This document shows positions 1 to 10,009 of a DNA stretch of 32,648 nucleotides, in pieces (within the stretch, counting starts at the first letter, position 1; each line of letters starts with the position of its first letter). The notes under the pieces were generated by a model, which saw only the letters and a list, made by a program, of their open reading frames with translations, made no database searches and had not been told where the DNA came from. This DNA is from Gracilaria domingensis (Eukaryota; Rhodophyta; Florideophyceae; Gracilariales; Gracilariaceae): NCBI GenBank assembly GCA_022539475.1, contig VCMS01000431.1, positions 1-32,648 of the forward strand, in the 5' to 3' direction. Position numbers and translations under genes: made by a program.

Positions 1-339
1 GGTCTGTCAAAATTCCTTTTAGCCAGTATTCGGAGGTTTGTAATGCATTCCATCATCAAGTCTCCACCGATCCACTAGTACTGCATCTGTGGCACATCAT
101 TTGTGTAATCGAGTACTCTGGCTCGGCGGGGCATTAACCAGACTCCCGTGTCTCTAGCGCCGTATACTTCAACGTCTTGCATATTCATGTTAAAAATGTA
201 TGGTTTCACCATCATTGCCTGAACCGTTTTGTGTATCCACGCATGAGCAAAACAACTGCCATGCCAATCGACTCACTGAAAGCGACATCCCAGTCGATCA
301 AGTGTCTTTGGAAGAACGACGTAAAAGTGGGTATGTACA

Positions 340-950
340 TCAGATGGTGCGTGGCTTCACCTTTTCGTTTCTTTTTCGGTTGTTTTTCTTCATCATTCGG
401 ATGTTGTCGTTCTCTCCCATTATGTGGCCGAGGTATGATAAGTATATAACGACCTCAAATGGGTTCACAGCTGTTGGTGGGATGAACACTGTCGTCTTCA
501 GAACCTGCTTTCTCCTGGTCATGAAATAACCAACCAGGCATCGCACCGGTTGGTATATACCCATATCCATAGAGAGAAGGAAAAAATCGCGCAGTCTCTG
601 GTCCTCATCCCCGTCCTTCTTGTCAAGAAGCTTCGTTACAAGATATCGTTCTTCCACAGGTTTGTTATTCACAACACTCTTTCGCAGCTGTTGCAGTGTC
701 AAGTTCTGGAGGTTCTTGGAGTTAGTGGCCTCCTCAAACATCTTCCTTGCCTCCGGAATATCCTTATAGTTCTCGGCGAAGAACTCTATTAACCCTCTAA
801 ACCCCACGTCCCGTGGCCGATCAGGGCCTCCATCGCTGTTTGCCAAAGCATCGCGAAGAACCAGAAAAGTCTGACATATGCATGGAACGCCGGAGGCGGA
901 GCACTCATGTCGATAGGATGTATCTCCTCTCCATCATCGGTGGAATCCAT
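340..950 (-). pseudogene. Unknown protein gene, one frameshift
   Basis: I do not recognise the family. The reading frame that ends at 340 is open for about 170 codons and has the charged, varied composition of a real protein (for example the stretches FRGLIEFFAENYKDIPEARK and LTLQQLRKSVVNN). It has no ATG at its left edge. The nearest good ATG, at 950-948, opens a different frame that starts MDSTDDGEEIHPID and reads towards the same region. The simplest reading is one gene of about 200 codons with a single frameshift near 870-880. No membrane segment is evident; the C-terminus is basic (KKNNRKRNEKVKPR). The start codon lies 11 bases from the end of the nested inverted repeat at 961-1718, which therefore occupies its promoter position. 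It could also be a fragment of a transposon accessory gene. The frameshift is inferred by joining frames and not from a homolog. Confidence 0.45.
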
Positions 951-960
951 CGCTTCAGCG

Positions 961-1068
961 CAAACAACGGATGCGAGCCTTTAAATGGCGACTTACGCTG
1001 GGCACCCCCGCTTTCGGCAGCTCCTCCCAGCCCACTGCCAGTCTCGTCCGTGTCCGTGTCCGCTCGGT
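961..1068 (+). repeat. Left outer arm of nested inverted repeat
   Basis: This roughly 100-base stretch reappears in inverted orientation at 1609-1718 with high identity. Long shared blocks include GCGACTTACGCTGGGCACCC and CTTTCGGCAGCTCCTCCCAG. It contains a TATA-like TTTAAA at 980-985 and ends 11 bases before the ATG of the minus-strand gene (950). It could be a terminal inverted repeat of a non-autonomous DNA element, or a duplicated promoter-proximal sequence facing each of two divergent genes. No clear target-site duplication is visible outside the arms. Confidence 0.85.
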
Positions 1069-1200
1069 GCGAGAGCGTCGCGTGTCGGCCACGTCACGAT
1101 TCCGAGCTATTTCAAAAGTCGCGTAATGTGCTAAAAGCGCGCATCAAGTGGGTGTGAAGCGCTAGTTTCCCCTAGTTCGATATATGTGCACGACGTGTGC

Positions 1201-1417
1201 AGCGAAATCACTGCCGGAAGTGCCGCGAGGAGTGCTTTGGAAGGTCTCCGGAAGGCGCCGGAATGTGGCCAGAACGTGCCCGCGGGCGGGGGGGTCCGGT
1301 CGTGTTAGGGTACCTACCCTAACACGACCGGACCCCCCCGCCGGCGGGCACATTCTGGCCACATTCCGGCGCCTTCCCGGGACCTCCCAAAACACGCCGC
1401 CCCGCAGTGATTTCGCT
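1201..1417. repeat. 217-bp near-perfect palindrome
   Basis: The two arms (1201-1312 and 1315-1417) are inverted copies separated by only two bases at 1313-1314. The outer 14 bases match perfectly (AGCGAAATCACTGC against GCAGTGATTTCGCT), as does the inner stretch around GGTCCGGTCGTGTTAGGGTA. Mismatches are few and concentrate at about 1215-1245. This can form one long DNA or RNA hairpin and resembles a MITE/foldback element. It lies inside the outer inverted repeat, so the region is a hairpin within a hairpin. Both strands carry short open frames that are only mirror translations of each other. Confidence 0.9.
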
Positions 1418-1608
1418 ACACCAGGCCGCCGGTACGTTGGCGCCGCTGTCCACGTGTATTTGCGGGAGTAGGCTGTACATGGAAGTGAATGAGTGTACTC
1501 TTGACTACTATGCAAAGCATTTGAAGAGCATGATTAGAGAGCGCGACCATTGCTCGCGTGAGTCATCATTGCGCGAACTCCACGACTCTAAAGCGTACAA
1601 TGAGCGTG

Positions 1609-1718
1609 CGAGCGGCCACGGACAGGACACGGACGAGACTGGCAGTGCGCTGGGAGGAGCTGCCGAAAGCGGGGGTGCCCAGCGTAAGTCGCAATTTAAA
1701 GGCTCGCCTCCGTTCTTG
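1609..1718 (-). repeat. Right outer arm of nested inverted repeat
   Basis: This is the inverted partner of 961-1068. It carries the same TTTAAA box (1695-1700) and the same GC-rich block. It ends 59 bases before an ATG at 1777 that opens the plus-strand gene. The two arms differ by scattered substitutions and one small indel near the inner end, so the duplication is not recent or is not under gene conversion. Confidence 0.85.
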
Positions 1719-1776
1719 TATCGTCCAGAGCGAGAGTATTGTTGATATACACCTTTCACTGCAATAGCTGTTCAAG

Positions 1777-4700
1777 ATGAAGCCAACTCGTGTTCGAAAG
1801 CGTACGCAAGCGTGACTCCTCGCACTCGGCGGAGCACTCGATTATTGCAAGGTGGAATGCGGATTTCTCTGCAGATGGATATTGAGAATGAAGGAAAGGT
1901 GATAGTCGGGAAGCGTTGTTGCATGGAATTGGAAGTGTTCTACGCCGCGAGTGCACGGGAAGCAATTGGACCCAGATCTTGTGGTGGTTCATAATATTCT
2001 CATCAGTCGAAGCGGTCAGACGTTCTACCCTTACCGGGCGGAGGGCCTGGATCTTCCACAATACATCCAGGATCTCCCGACGGCCCCTCTTGGGATGAGA
2101 AATAGTGGAACCGGTGGCAGCCAGCATTCCGGCGTCGAAGCGAGAACGGTGAGCGCTATGAGTGAGGTGATGACGCCGACAAGCCGCACGGAGCCAATTC
2201 GAAGTTCATCAACACCGAGAGTAGCGCATCAGTAGCACCTCCGCGGGCAGGTCCGTCGTCTGTTACGAAGCGGTCTATGGAGACGAGAGCATCCCCAGCT
2301 ACGAAGCAGACAGGTCAAACAAAGTCTACCTCCGCTACGAAGCCCACTGCGTCGAAAAGGGCTTCTCCTGCGATGAATCAGACCGTCGACAAAGGGATCT
2401 TCTGCGTCGAAACAGACGGTTCAGCAGGGACGGCTGTGCAAGAGGAGGAAGATGAGATCATAAAAGGTCCCCTTCCAGACGCGGATGCGCAATCCGCACA
2501 AGGAGCTGGTCCATCTGTACCCCAAACTGCACCACAAACTGCCGAGCAGCAGGACGATGACGTTGTGCTTCTGTCCGCAAGAATGACACGTTCAAGTGTT
2601 TCTGGCGAGCGGTCTGGAACACAAGGACACCTACTCGGAGCAAGACGTACAGACGAATTCGTCAGAAGGTACCAAAAGTGAACCTCAATCAGTACCGGAT
2701 GGTTGTTGTTACTGTTGACATCAGTCTGGTGGACACTCCGCCCAATTTACTCCGTGGAGTAAGTAAACGCCACGTGAAGCCCTTGTGAAGAGTATGGAGG
2801 AGCGGGGATATTGCAGTCGATGGTTCTCCAGTGGTGGCCTTACAAGATGCTACTACGGGAGAGAGGGATACTGACAAGGGACGCCTAACGAAGAAGTGCT
2901 TCATTGTAGATGGTTTGCATCGTCTGAAAGCTATACAATATTTGCAGCGACTGGTGCACCGAAGTGGAAGCGATTAGCCAAGTTTTGGCGTTGCAATCTG
3001 CTGATACGAAGAGATGGGAGCCCATTGGGATGAAGGAATTGTTATGTGTTGCTTCGTACCTCAATGAGTCGACGAGTACCATGCGAAGGATGATTTTGCA
3101 GACAAGATACACTCTATAGTTAGTGTGGTCGCCATTCTAATTGAAGATGTTGAGGGGGTGACTCCGGCAGACGTGGATCCTGCAGAAGTACAGAAGTGTT
3201 GAAGGAGAGCCAACTGATTGGGACTGTGCAAGAGCGTCAGTATCTGAGATATGCCAATGTCGCCCTGCAACTCATGTCTCTGAGGGAATGCTGGCCCATT
3301 TCGAGGATATATGTGAGACTGTGAGTGACATACGTCTCACACATCTGTCCATACTCCGCTTTATGTTTGGATGCCGAGGAGTTTTCCTTCATTCTTGATT
3401 GTCTTCAGATGTTTCTATGAAGGGCAAGTCGACGAAGACAAAGCAATGGAAACGTTTGAGGAGGTTCGAGGTTTCTTTTATGATAGAGCAGTGTCCCTGT
3501 TCCGCGTGGCTCGAGCATGAGGAATGAACTGAACGAGGAAGAGTCCATGGAAGTGTTCCTGAAACGCGAAGTCAGTCTTTCTGCTCCATCGAATGAAGAT
3601 GACGTTGAAGCCCCAGACAACAACGCAGCTGTGTATCAGTTCTTTTGGGACAGTTGTGAACTTCAACACATTGCCGCGTGTTTGGAGCAGGACGAACTCA
3701 ATTAGAACTGCCACGACTTCCGTTTCAGAATCGATTGCGGACGATGGTCAAGTAATTCCGCCCCCCCGCACCATTGAAGCAGTCCGTGACGAAGAGGAGG
3801 ACTCCCGCTGCTGCTGCTGCAAACATCTGGCAGTGAGAAGGGGAGCGCGAAGAAGTGCAAGAACGGCGAGGTGAGTTATAGGGAAATTGAGCACGGCCGA
3901 AATCGAGGTGCCATAGAAGTTTGGATAGCCCGAAGAAGACAGCGGGCTCCGCCGAGAAGAAACGGAGAAAGACTTTCACACAACAGATGAGATCTACTCT
4001 GAACAGCATGACACCGGATGACCTGATGTCTCAACTAAATGAACATGTGCTGAGAGGAAGGTCGATGAAGGTTCAATTCGTGGCATTGGAAGAGGGAGCG
4101 AATGCAGAGAACGCAGGCAGTTCTGCATTTGTGGATGACGAAGAGCTTCTTTCTGTGACAGTTCCACGGGTTGTAACCGTCGGAAAGATGCTGGCCAGGA
4201 CGATCAGCCAAGAGACAGGTGGGGGGTCATTTGATGACGAGTTACCTATAGCACTTCCGGAATCTGAGGAGCGCGGACTTGTTCGAGGAGACCATATGAT
4301 GGCCCCGAACCCATCATGGTGCGGGTATGTCAGGCTGAGACCGCAGGAATGGCAAGGGAAGAACGTAATTGAGCACAAGGACCGGGCTCAGAGTCATCAC
4401 TTGCCGAAGGGACATAGGTCGGAGCTGCTAAGTGTCTCGAATCTCAGAGATGTACACCATCTTGTCTTTTGGCACGCTGCAAGGGCTGAACATCTCCTAC
4501 GGCGGAGACTTAATGTATGCAGTATCCTCTACTCGACGACAGGTATGGATGATGAAGAGGTGCTGTGGGTTGCTGCGAAGGAGCATGACGAATTTGGGCA
4601 AATGTTCTTCGCCCGAATGCAAGCTGAGCTAAGGCAGAATGGATATTGCGTGCTTGATGGCTTTGCGACGGATAATGGTGTCCCTAAATGGGAGGAGCTG

Positions 4701-5657
4701 GAAGAAGTTCGGGAGTTCGGAGATGTGTCGGGGAAGTTGGTGGACTTCTTCGAGAATGAGTACGGAGCGATGCCGGATATACGGAAAGGGGAGGAACAGA
4801 AGTCGTTTGTTCAAATATCAACGATGATGAAGGATGGAAGGACGGTAGCGATGGAACATTTGAGGGGAGAGTGATGTCGACACGTTGGGGTACGTTGGAG
4901 AAGCCGGAGGATAATGAGGAGCTCAGGTGGGTGTAAGGTCGCGTGCTTTACTTGATGTTCGAATGGGTACAATTGCTGCGGCTTTGGGACTATGGGACAT
5001 GAAAGGAAGCTGTGAAGATGTACACTCCGAAAACTGGTGGTCGATTTCTGGGAACGACGAGAAAGTCAAGCGCCAGACCTGCACAACGACTTCAGTGGTC
5101 AAAGGAAACAAGGAATACTGGTAACCCGGATACTTTGTAATGGCCTCTGGAAAAGAGAGCTTTCTCTCTGGGTGAGCGCTGGAAGCCATCAACTGGTGGG
5201 GATGAACAACCAACAGTTGCGAGTGATGTCGGAGGTGTATCCAGCGAGAAGATAATCATCCAACCGTACTCTGTATTCGTGGGCCGTGGTGATGTGACAC
5301 ATGCTGGAGCAAGTGGGAAGGACAAGGTGGATAGGCCAGAGTCTATAGATTTTCTGGTTAGATACAATGTACATGGTACCAGAGGGCTACGCACTACCTG
5401 ATGCTGTTCATCGGGTGCGGGATTTCCGACCCACGTTTGTCAATGGTGACGAGGAGGAGGAGGCGGAGGATGAACTGTTGTCCGATAAGGAGGGTGGGGC
5501 GGTTGACATGGAAGAAGACCAAGTGGTCGTGGAGATTGGTGTGGAAGCCGACGCCGGTAGAACCGAAGTGCTCGAGAGTAGTAGTGATGACGAGTTGCCA
5601 GTAATGAGGCTGCGAGGCCTCGAAGTGGATGAAAATGAGATGATTAGTAAATTATGA
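1777..5657 (+). pseudogene. Broken gene: ParB-like motif plus 2OG-Fe(II) dioxygenase-like domain
   Basis: A long gene can be followed through several frames with many frameshifts and a few nonsense codons. The N-terminal part (about 2277-2680) is low-complexity and acidic. At 2900-2935 it reads FIVDGLHRLKAIQYL, which resembles the DGxHR motif of ParB/Srx-like domains. The middle part is helical and charged; the longest intact piece is 317 codons at 3921-4874 and includes NGYCVLDGF. The C-terminal part reads like a double-stranded beta-helix dioxygenase: an HxD motif (LHNDFSG, His 5082-5084 and Asp 5088-5090), then LWVSAGSHQL near 5170-5200, then VFVGRGDVTHAGASG (His 5300-5302) and an Arg at 5360-5362 in VRYNVH. 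HxD, distal His and Arg are the iron and 2-oxoglutarate ligands of that superfamily. These three pieces lie in different frames. The protein ends with acidic tracts (EEEEAEDE, EEDQVVVEIG). The substrate is unknown; nucleic acid is a guess from the ParB-like motif. Confidence 0.55.
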
Positions 5658-5965
5658 GTGTCTTGCGAGTACTAGAGTAGTATATTATTACAAGGCTATG
5701 CATATGAACATAGAAAGGTGCGGCAGGCTGGTAATTGAACAAATGTCAAACGTCTTTGGTCCAGTTGCGTCTAATTGCAACATGCCAAATGCTCGGTATG
5801 GTTAACATCATTGGTGGCACCAGTCAATTCGCAATTGAACATGTAGCGTCCTAACATTTCTGAAACTGCACTTAAGGTTGCTTTTAAGAGAAGTATGAAC
5901 TGAGAAGTCTATACAGTTCCTGTCTATGCGGTACTTGTGGCAGTGTGGTGACTGTATCAGGAAAA
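5658..5965. other. Intergenic spacer
   Basis: About 300 bases of AT-leaning sequence between the broken dioxygenase-like gene and the first HAD gene. I see no repeat, RNA gene or convincing promoter element. It should hold the 3' end of the former and the promoter of the latter. Confidence 0.6.
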
Positions 5966-6805
5966 ATGGCAGAGGAACAGAGAGACTTGGCGGAAATTTC
6001 ACCCAATACCTTTTCTAAGTTCATATATGCCAATGGTTACGGTATATTAAGTTCCGTTGATGGAACGTTGAGAAGAGAAGGAGAGTCAATTCCAGAAGAA
6101 GTTGTGAAGTGTATGAAGTTCATTGACGAACGTGTTGGTTTCGGAATTGTCACAGGGGCTGATGTGGGCGACGTGGAGGAGAAAATGGAAGGACTCGGAG
6201 ACTATAAGTTTGGTGTCTCGGCGAATCATGGAGCTTTCCTCCGTTTCTCTGACGAGAGGGAAATTAAGGGTGCATTCAATGATCACACCCTTGACCACAC
6301 TGTTGATGGACTACTGTTCCTGGCAAGGGATTTAAATAGGAGGCATGGTATTGTGAATGATGATGAGAAGGGGTTCGTGGAGACCAGAAGTGATAGTGGG
6401 CTTCCCAATTTCGTGTACAACAAACTGTGGCAGTGGAGAGAAGAAGTGGATTCTGCTATTGGGGACCTGTTGCAGAAGATGGATGCGTTTTTTATCTATC
6501 CCGGCGATAAAAGTTGCGAAATTGTGGACAAGCGATACACAAAAGAAAGCGGAGGAGAAAATCTTGTGGATAATGAACCGAGATTTATTGATACGGATGA
6601 CGTCGTGACGTTCGGAAGTACTTTGAGCGAAGGACCTTTGCATGAGGTAGGCGTGTACGGCGTTCACGTCAAAGAAGATTGTATCCCGGGTAGAGTACAC
6701 AACCTGTTCGAAAGCGTGGAGGATGTACATTCGACAATTATGCTGGTGGCTCTGTTGTACGGCTACGAGGAAAAGCAGCAAGATAAAAACCACCATGAAT
6801 CATAA
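5966..6805 (+). CDS. HAD-family phosphatase-like protein, predicted catalytically dead
   Basis: An intact 279-codon frame from the ATG at 5966 (MAEEQRDLAEISP) to TAA. It is clearly homologous along its length to the minus-strand gene at 6858-7730: NGYGILSSVDGTLRREGE against NGYAVISDIDGTLKRAGE, then VKCMKFI, DSGLPNF and SVEDVHSTI. The family is HAD subfamily IIB, the group that includes trehalose-6-phosphate and mannosylglycerate-phosphate phosphatases. In that family the first Asp of DxDGT is the phospho-accepting nucleophile. Here it is Ser (SVDGT). The TGRD motif is TGAD, and the metal-binding SNDGPLYE motif is SEGPLHE. Three motif changes together predict loss of hydrolysis, while the frame is free of stops. 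It may be a regulatory pseudoenzyme, or a young pseudogene not yet interrupted. It converges with its paralog with 52 bases between stops. Confidence 0.8.
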   Translation: MAEEQRDLAEISPNTFSKFIYANGYGILSSVDGTLRREGESIPEEVVKCMKFIDERVGFGIVTGADVGDVEEKMEGLGDYKFGVSANHGAFLRFSDEREIKGAFNDHTLDHTVDGLLFLARDLNRRHGIVNDDEKGFVETRSDSGLPNFVYNKLWQWREEVDSAIGDLLQKMDAFFIYPGDKSCEIVDKRYTKESGGENLVDNEPRFIDTDDVVTFGSTLSEGPLHEVGVYGVHVKEDCIPGRVHNLFESVEDVHSTIMLVALLYGYEEKQQDKNHHES

Positions 6806-6831
6806 AAGGGTATTGAGATATATACGACACT

Positions 6832-6837
6832 TTTATT
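6832..6837 (-). terminator. Poly(A) signal AATAAA
   Basis: AATAAA on the minus strand, about 20 bases past the TAG of the HAD gene at 6858. This is the expected place for its polyadenylation signal. The 52-base gap means the two convergent transcripts must overlap at their 3' ends. Confidence 0.5.
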
Positions 6838-6857
6838 ACTGAGATCTCATATCATAG

Positions 6858-7730
6858 CTAAGTATTACAGGCATCGTAGCACTTGAAGCAAATTCCAAGA
6901 GCATTTCTAAACCATTGACACTTGCATTTTTTGTACCCGTACAGTTCTGCCACCCTTCTGATGGTCTCATGCACGTCCTCCACCCCATCAACAAGATATG
7001 TTACCGCTGCTGGAGGGTCGTCTCCCTTCACATGAACTGCCAGGGTTGCCATTTCATATAGAGGGCCATCATTGGAAGCATTCCCGAAAGCAACGATTAA
7101 ACGTGTGTCGAACTGGGGGTCGTTTTCAACCAAGGCTAGCGCCCCACTATTTTTCGTGAAACGAATGTCCCCTATGTCACAGTTTTCATCTTGAGGGTAC
7201 GCAACCAGGTTCGGAAAGGATGTCAACACTTTTGAAATACCGGAGTTAACTTCTGTTTTCCACTTCGACAGTCCATTGTACGTGAAGTTAGGGAGTCCAC
7301 TGTCTTTTCTACTGCTCAAAACTGCTTGTTGACGCTCTTCGTGAACTCCGTGCGATTCATTTAAGGAGATTGCAAGTCTCTCAAGTTCGGCTGCACATCT
7401 TTCGTAGCCTTCCCTGTCAAGGTCCTGATCAATTTCGGTACCATTGGATAATCTCACCCGTGTGCCTTGGTTTCCAGAGATGCCAAAAGTGTAGCCACCC
7501 AGGTGCTCCATGAAACTCTCGGCATCCTCTATATCTCGCCCAGTAGCAATTCCGAAACCAACGCGTGCATTGATGTACTTCATGCATTTGACTGTTTCGG
7601 CAGGAATGTTCTCCCCAGCTCTTTTCAGAGTACCGTCAATATCACTAATCACGGCGTAGCCATTTTCGAATATTTCGTTAGCCAGCTGCTGAGGAGTTAC
7701 TTCTTGGGCTCTAACTTCTGAGTTATACAT
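6858..7730 (-). CDS. HAD superfamily IIB phosphatase, active-site motifs intact
   Basis: A 290-codon frame from the ATG at 7730 (MYNSEVRAQEV) to TAG. The frame stays open upstream to 7874 but contains no ATG there, and similarity to the paralog starts only after 7730, so I choose this start. Motif I is SDIDGTLKR with both Asp residues; motif II is FGIATGRDIED; a SGNQG loop follows; the C-terminal metal site is FGNASNDGPLYEMA. The pattern of a small cap between TGRD and the last motif fits HAD subfamily IIB, with trehalose-6-phosphate or mannosyl-phosphoglycerate phosphatase as plausible activities. I cannot decide the substrate. The protein ends in a Cys-rich tail (CKCQW...CFKCYDAC) that is absent from the paralog. 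No signal peptide is visible. It is in tail-to-tail arrangement with the degenerate copy at 5966-6805, which suggests an inverted duplication followed by asymmetric decay. Confidence 0.8.
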   Translation of the reverse strand: MYNSEVRAQEVTPQQLANEIFENGYAVISDIDGTLKRAGENIPAETVKCMKYINARVGFGIATGRDIEDAESFMEHLGGYTFGISGNQGTRVRLSNGTEIDQDLDREGYERCAAELERLAISLNESHGVHEERQQAVLSSRKDSGLPNFTYNGLSKWKTEVNSGISKVLTSFPNLVAYPQDENCDIGDIRFTKNSGALALVENDPQFDTRLIVAFGNASNDGPLYEMATLAVHVKGDDPPAAVTYLVDGVEDVHETIRRVAELYGYKKCKCQWFRNALGICFKCYDACNT

Positions 7731-8356
7731 GTTTTGAACGCTTTCGAAAGGGTTCGTTTTGCAAATGGGTGTGGGTATGCCAATGAGAAGGATGTGATTG
7801 ATGTTCACAAGGTGTTTCGTAGTATAAAAATAGTCTAAGAACGACCATATACGGGTATTGTAGCACTGTTTCAAAACGTTACTACGACGAGAAGCTTTCG
7901 CATCGATTTGCAGTAAAGAAAGGATGATTTAGTCATAAATTATATGTACGGGTTCAAGTGGGTAAAGAAAACTATGAATATCTTCAACATGAGCTTAGAA
8001 ATCAAGATCAGTAAAACGACCTCCATTATGGGTTGAAACCCATGAAAGGTTTACCTTACTTTATACGGGTGACCCAAGTATTGCAAAGGCTTAGTTCTTC
8101 AGAAATATCACAATTTTGTACTTGTTTCGTTACTAGTATCGTGCACTTTAATGATGTGGAATGACGCTTTTCCATCTAGCAAAAACTTAGCCAGGTATTA
8201 GTGATAAGGGATGTAGGATTTAAAGGGGCATATTTGAACCACAGAAGGACGAACAATATAAGTAATGTAATAGGAACAGGTCATTTCGATAAAGTAACTT
8301 TTATGTTTAACTATCTCTAAAAGGTTTACAACACCGAAACGTCATGTGTTCTAACC
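7731..8356. other. Intergenic region, nothing recognised
   Basis: About 620 bases between the HAD gene and the ketopantoate-reductase-like gene, both on the minus strand. It is AT-rich, with stops in all frames. It must include the promoter of the HAD gene and the 3' end of the neighbour, but I see no clear motif, repeat or RNA. Confidence 0.6.
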
Positions 8357-9259
8357 TCAAAGCTGGGGGAATGGGGAGGAGGATAACTTTTCCTTAACAA
8401 CGTTGACGTAGTTTGTATGAAAAGGAGCGGGGTCACCGCCTACAATGTTTCTTTCTTGGCGGGAAAAGTCGTAGAAGTACGCGTTCCTAAACTGAAAGTC
8501 GGAGAAAGAAGTAGGGAAGCCAACGAGAGTTTTCCCATATGCAAGAAGTCGCCCAACGGTCTCTTCCAGGTTGAAAGTAGTACCTGTCTTAAGCGAAACT
8601 ATCTTCAACAGCTCTTTCATTATTGTGAGCACAACCGTACTGCACTCCGTAGCGACTACGTCTATAGGAATGAAACCTCTTGAGACCCCGACGATGTTGA
8701 ACGCTGATAGCCACACGAGCTTCTCTTAATAGCTTACGAGAAATGTGTCTTCGTCGACAACTCCGCAAGTGAGACCCATAGACCTAAACCTGTCTGCAAC
8801 GTTGGAGGCCCACTTTCCTGTTGCGACGGTTAGACCATCCGGACTTTGAGGAGTGACACCATCCTGCGGAGCTGCGTTTCTTGGGAGGACACCAACGTAT
8901 AGGACAACTTTTGAACATTTGTCCACACCGAGCTTCGAAACCAATGGTATGACGTCTCCATTCTGGGAGAAAACGAGATTCTCTCTGAGCGAATAAGGGC
9001 AAGCCTGAATTACGGTCTCCAGGGTGTTCGTTCTTCCACAAACTAGTATCGGTACATCAGAAAGATGAGAGGTAGCAGCCATGCTGCAGAATTCGTGTGC
9101 GGAAATGACCATATCTTGTTCATTCGCCAGCATGGTACCTATACGCCCCCTTCCGACAATAACGGCCCGAGTCCTTCGGGCGGGAGATGAGGCCTGAGGG
9201 ACTTCAGAGTATCTGGAACTCGGAGGCGGAGTCGGAGGCATGTCGGACTGGGAGTTCAT
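8357..9259 (-). pseudogene. Ketopantoate reductase-like oxidoreductase with one in-frame stop
   Basis: From the ATG at 9259 (MNSQSDMPPTPPPSS) the frame runs about 300 codons to a TGA at 8357, broken once by TAA at 8726-8728. After a Pro/Ser-rich start comes a Rossmann-type nucleotide-binding loop (AVIVGRGRIGTMLA). Next come CGRTNTLETVIQ and FSQNGDVIPLV, at the place where ketopantoate reductases have their QNG segment. The stop falls inside LVSY(stop)EKLVWLSAFN, the region that holds the conserved Lys of the family (K..W...N). TAA is one C-to-T step from CAA (Gln), so a recent nonsense mutation is likely. The rest (about 119 codons) is uninterrupted and ends TSFSDFQFRNAYFYD, like the family's C-terminal helix. 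The family belongs to the 6-phosphogluconate dehydrogenase fold and uses NADPH; a role in pantothenate synthesis is not shown. Alternatives are a short intron, since GTAAGC sits just before the stop, or stop readthrough. Confidence 0.6.
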
Positions 9260-9639
9260 TGCAAGTGTTCGATTGTTTTTGTGTGACGATAAGATCGGAG
9301 AACTGCTGGGGTAAAGAGTGATACTTAAGTACAAACGTTTGGGAAGCGCAGAACGGGAACATGGTTCACTTTGTGAAAGTGAGCGAAATGTATGATATGT
9401 GATTGTACTGAATGAATGATAGGGCTTGTATGAGACGACAAGCCACAAAGTGTGATGATGTTTTATGAAAAGTAGGTGGAAGAGTAGAAAGTGTACAATG
9501 AATGAAACTGATTTCGAACTTGAGTTGTAAAGTAGTTGTAAAGTACGAGTTACGGGGAGCTTGAATACAGGATGAAAGGAGCCATTTTGGCTTCATAAAT
9601 GACGTGAGCGGGTTCTATAGCTTCACTCGGATTGCTATA

Positions 9640-9978
9640 ATTAAAAGGATGGGAATGCAGGTTGGAGTTGGGTTGCGCACGAATACGTCTATAAAGGTCG
9701 TAGAAGCACTTATGAAGTAAGGAGTTGTAGACATGTTGTTGTTGATGACGGTGGAGCCAGGGTTTGGAGGACAGGCGTTTATGAAGGGTGTTCTTGATAA
9801 GGTGCGACATGCAAGGGAGTTGTACCCAAGAATAGGGATACAGGTGGATGGGGGTATTGGACTCAGTACTGTGAAAGGAGTAGTGAAGGCGGGTGCAAGC
9901 ATTTCAGTTGCAGGATCTGCCATCTTTGGCTCGAGTAACCGAGCTCATGTCATAGTTGGTTTTCGAAAGCTTGGTTAG
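9640..9978 (+). pseudogene. rpe: Ribulose-phosphate 3-epimerase, 3' fragment
   Basis: The frame from 9733 reads LLLMTVEPGFGGQAFMKGVL and later IQVDGGIGLSTVKGVVKAGA, the highly conserved C-terminal half of ribulose-5-phosphate 3-epimerase (a TIM-barrel enzyme of the pentose phosphate and Calvin pathways). It includes the catalytic Asp of VDGG and the phosphate-binding GSAIFGSS loop. Similarity extends upstream in the same frame (GMQVGVGLRTNTSIKVVEAL) but is interrupted by TAA at 9718-9720. The N-terminal half, with its active-site His and Asp residues, is not found upstream. The natural C-terminus is present. It is a truncated pseudogene, and a working copy should exist elsewhere. Confidence 0.8.
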
Positions 9979-10009
9979 AGATAGTAGCATAAAATTATTG
10001 TTTATGACA

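Noticed and set aside
1184..1515. Open frames of 95-117 codons across the palindrome on both strands
   Set aside because: They are mirror translations of the two arms and have no protein-like features.
5518..5527. ACCAAGTGGT inside the dioxygenase-like pseudogene
   Set aside because: A single match to the full consensus outside the element; without neighbours it is most likely chance.
9550..9923. Minus-strand frames opposite the epimerase fragment
   Set aside because: The plus-strand epimerase match is decisive; these are shadows.
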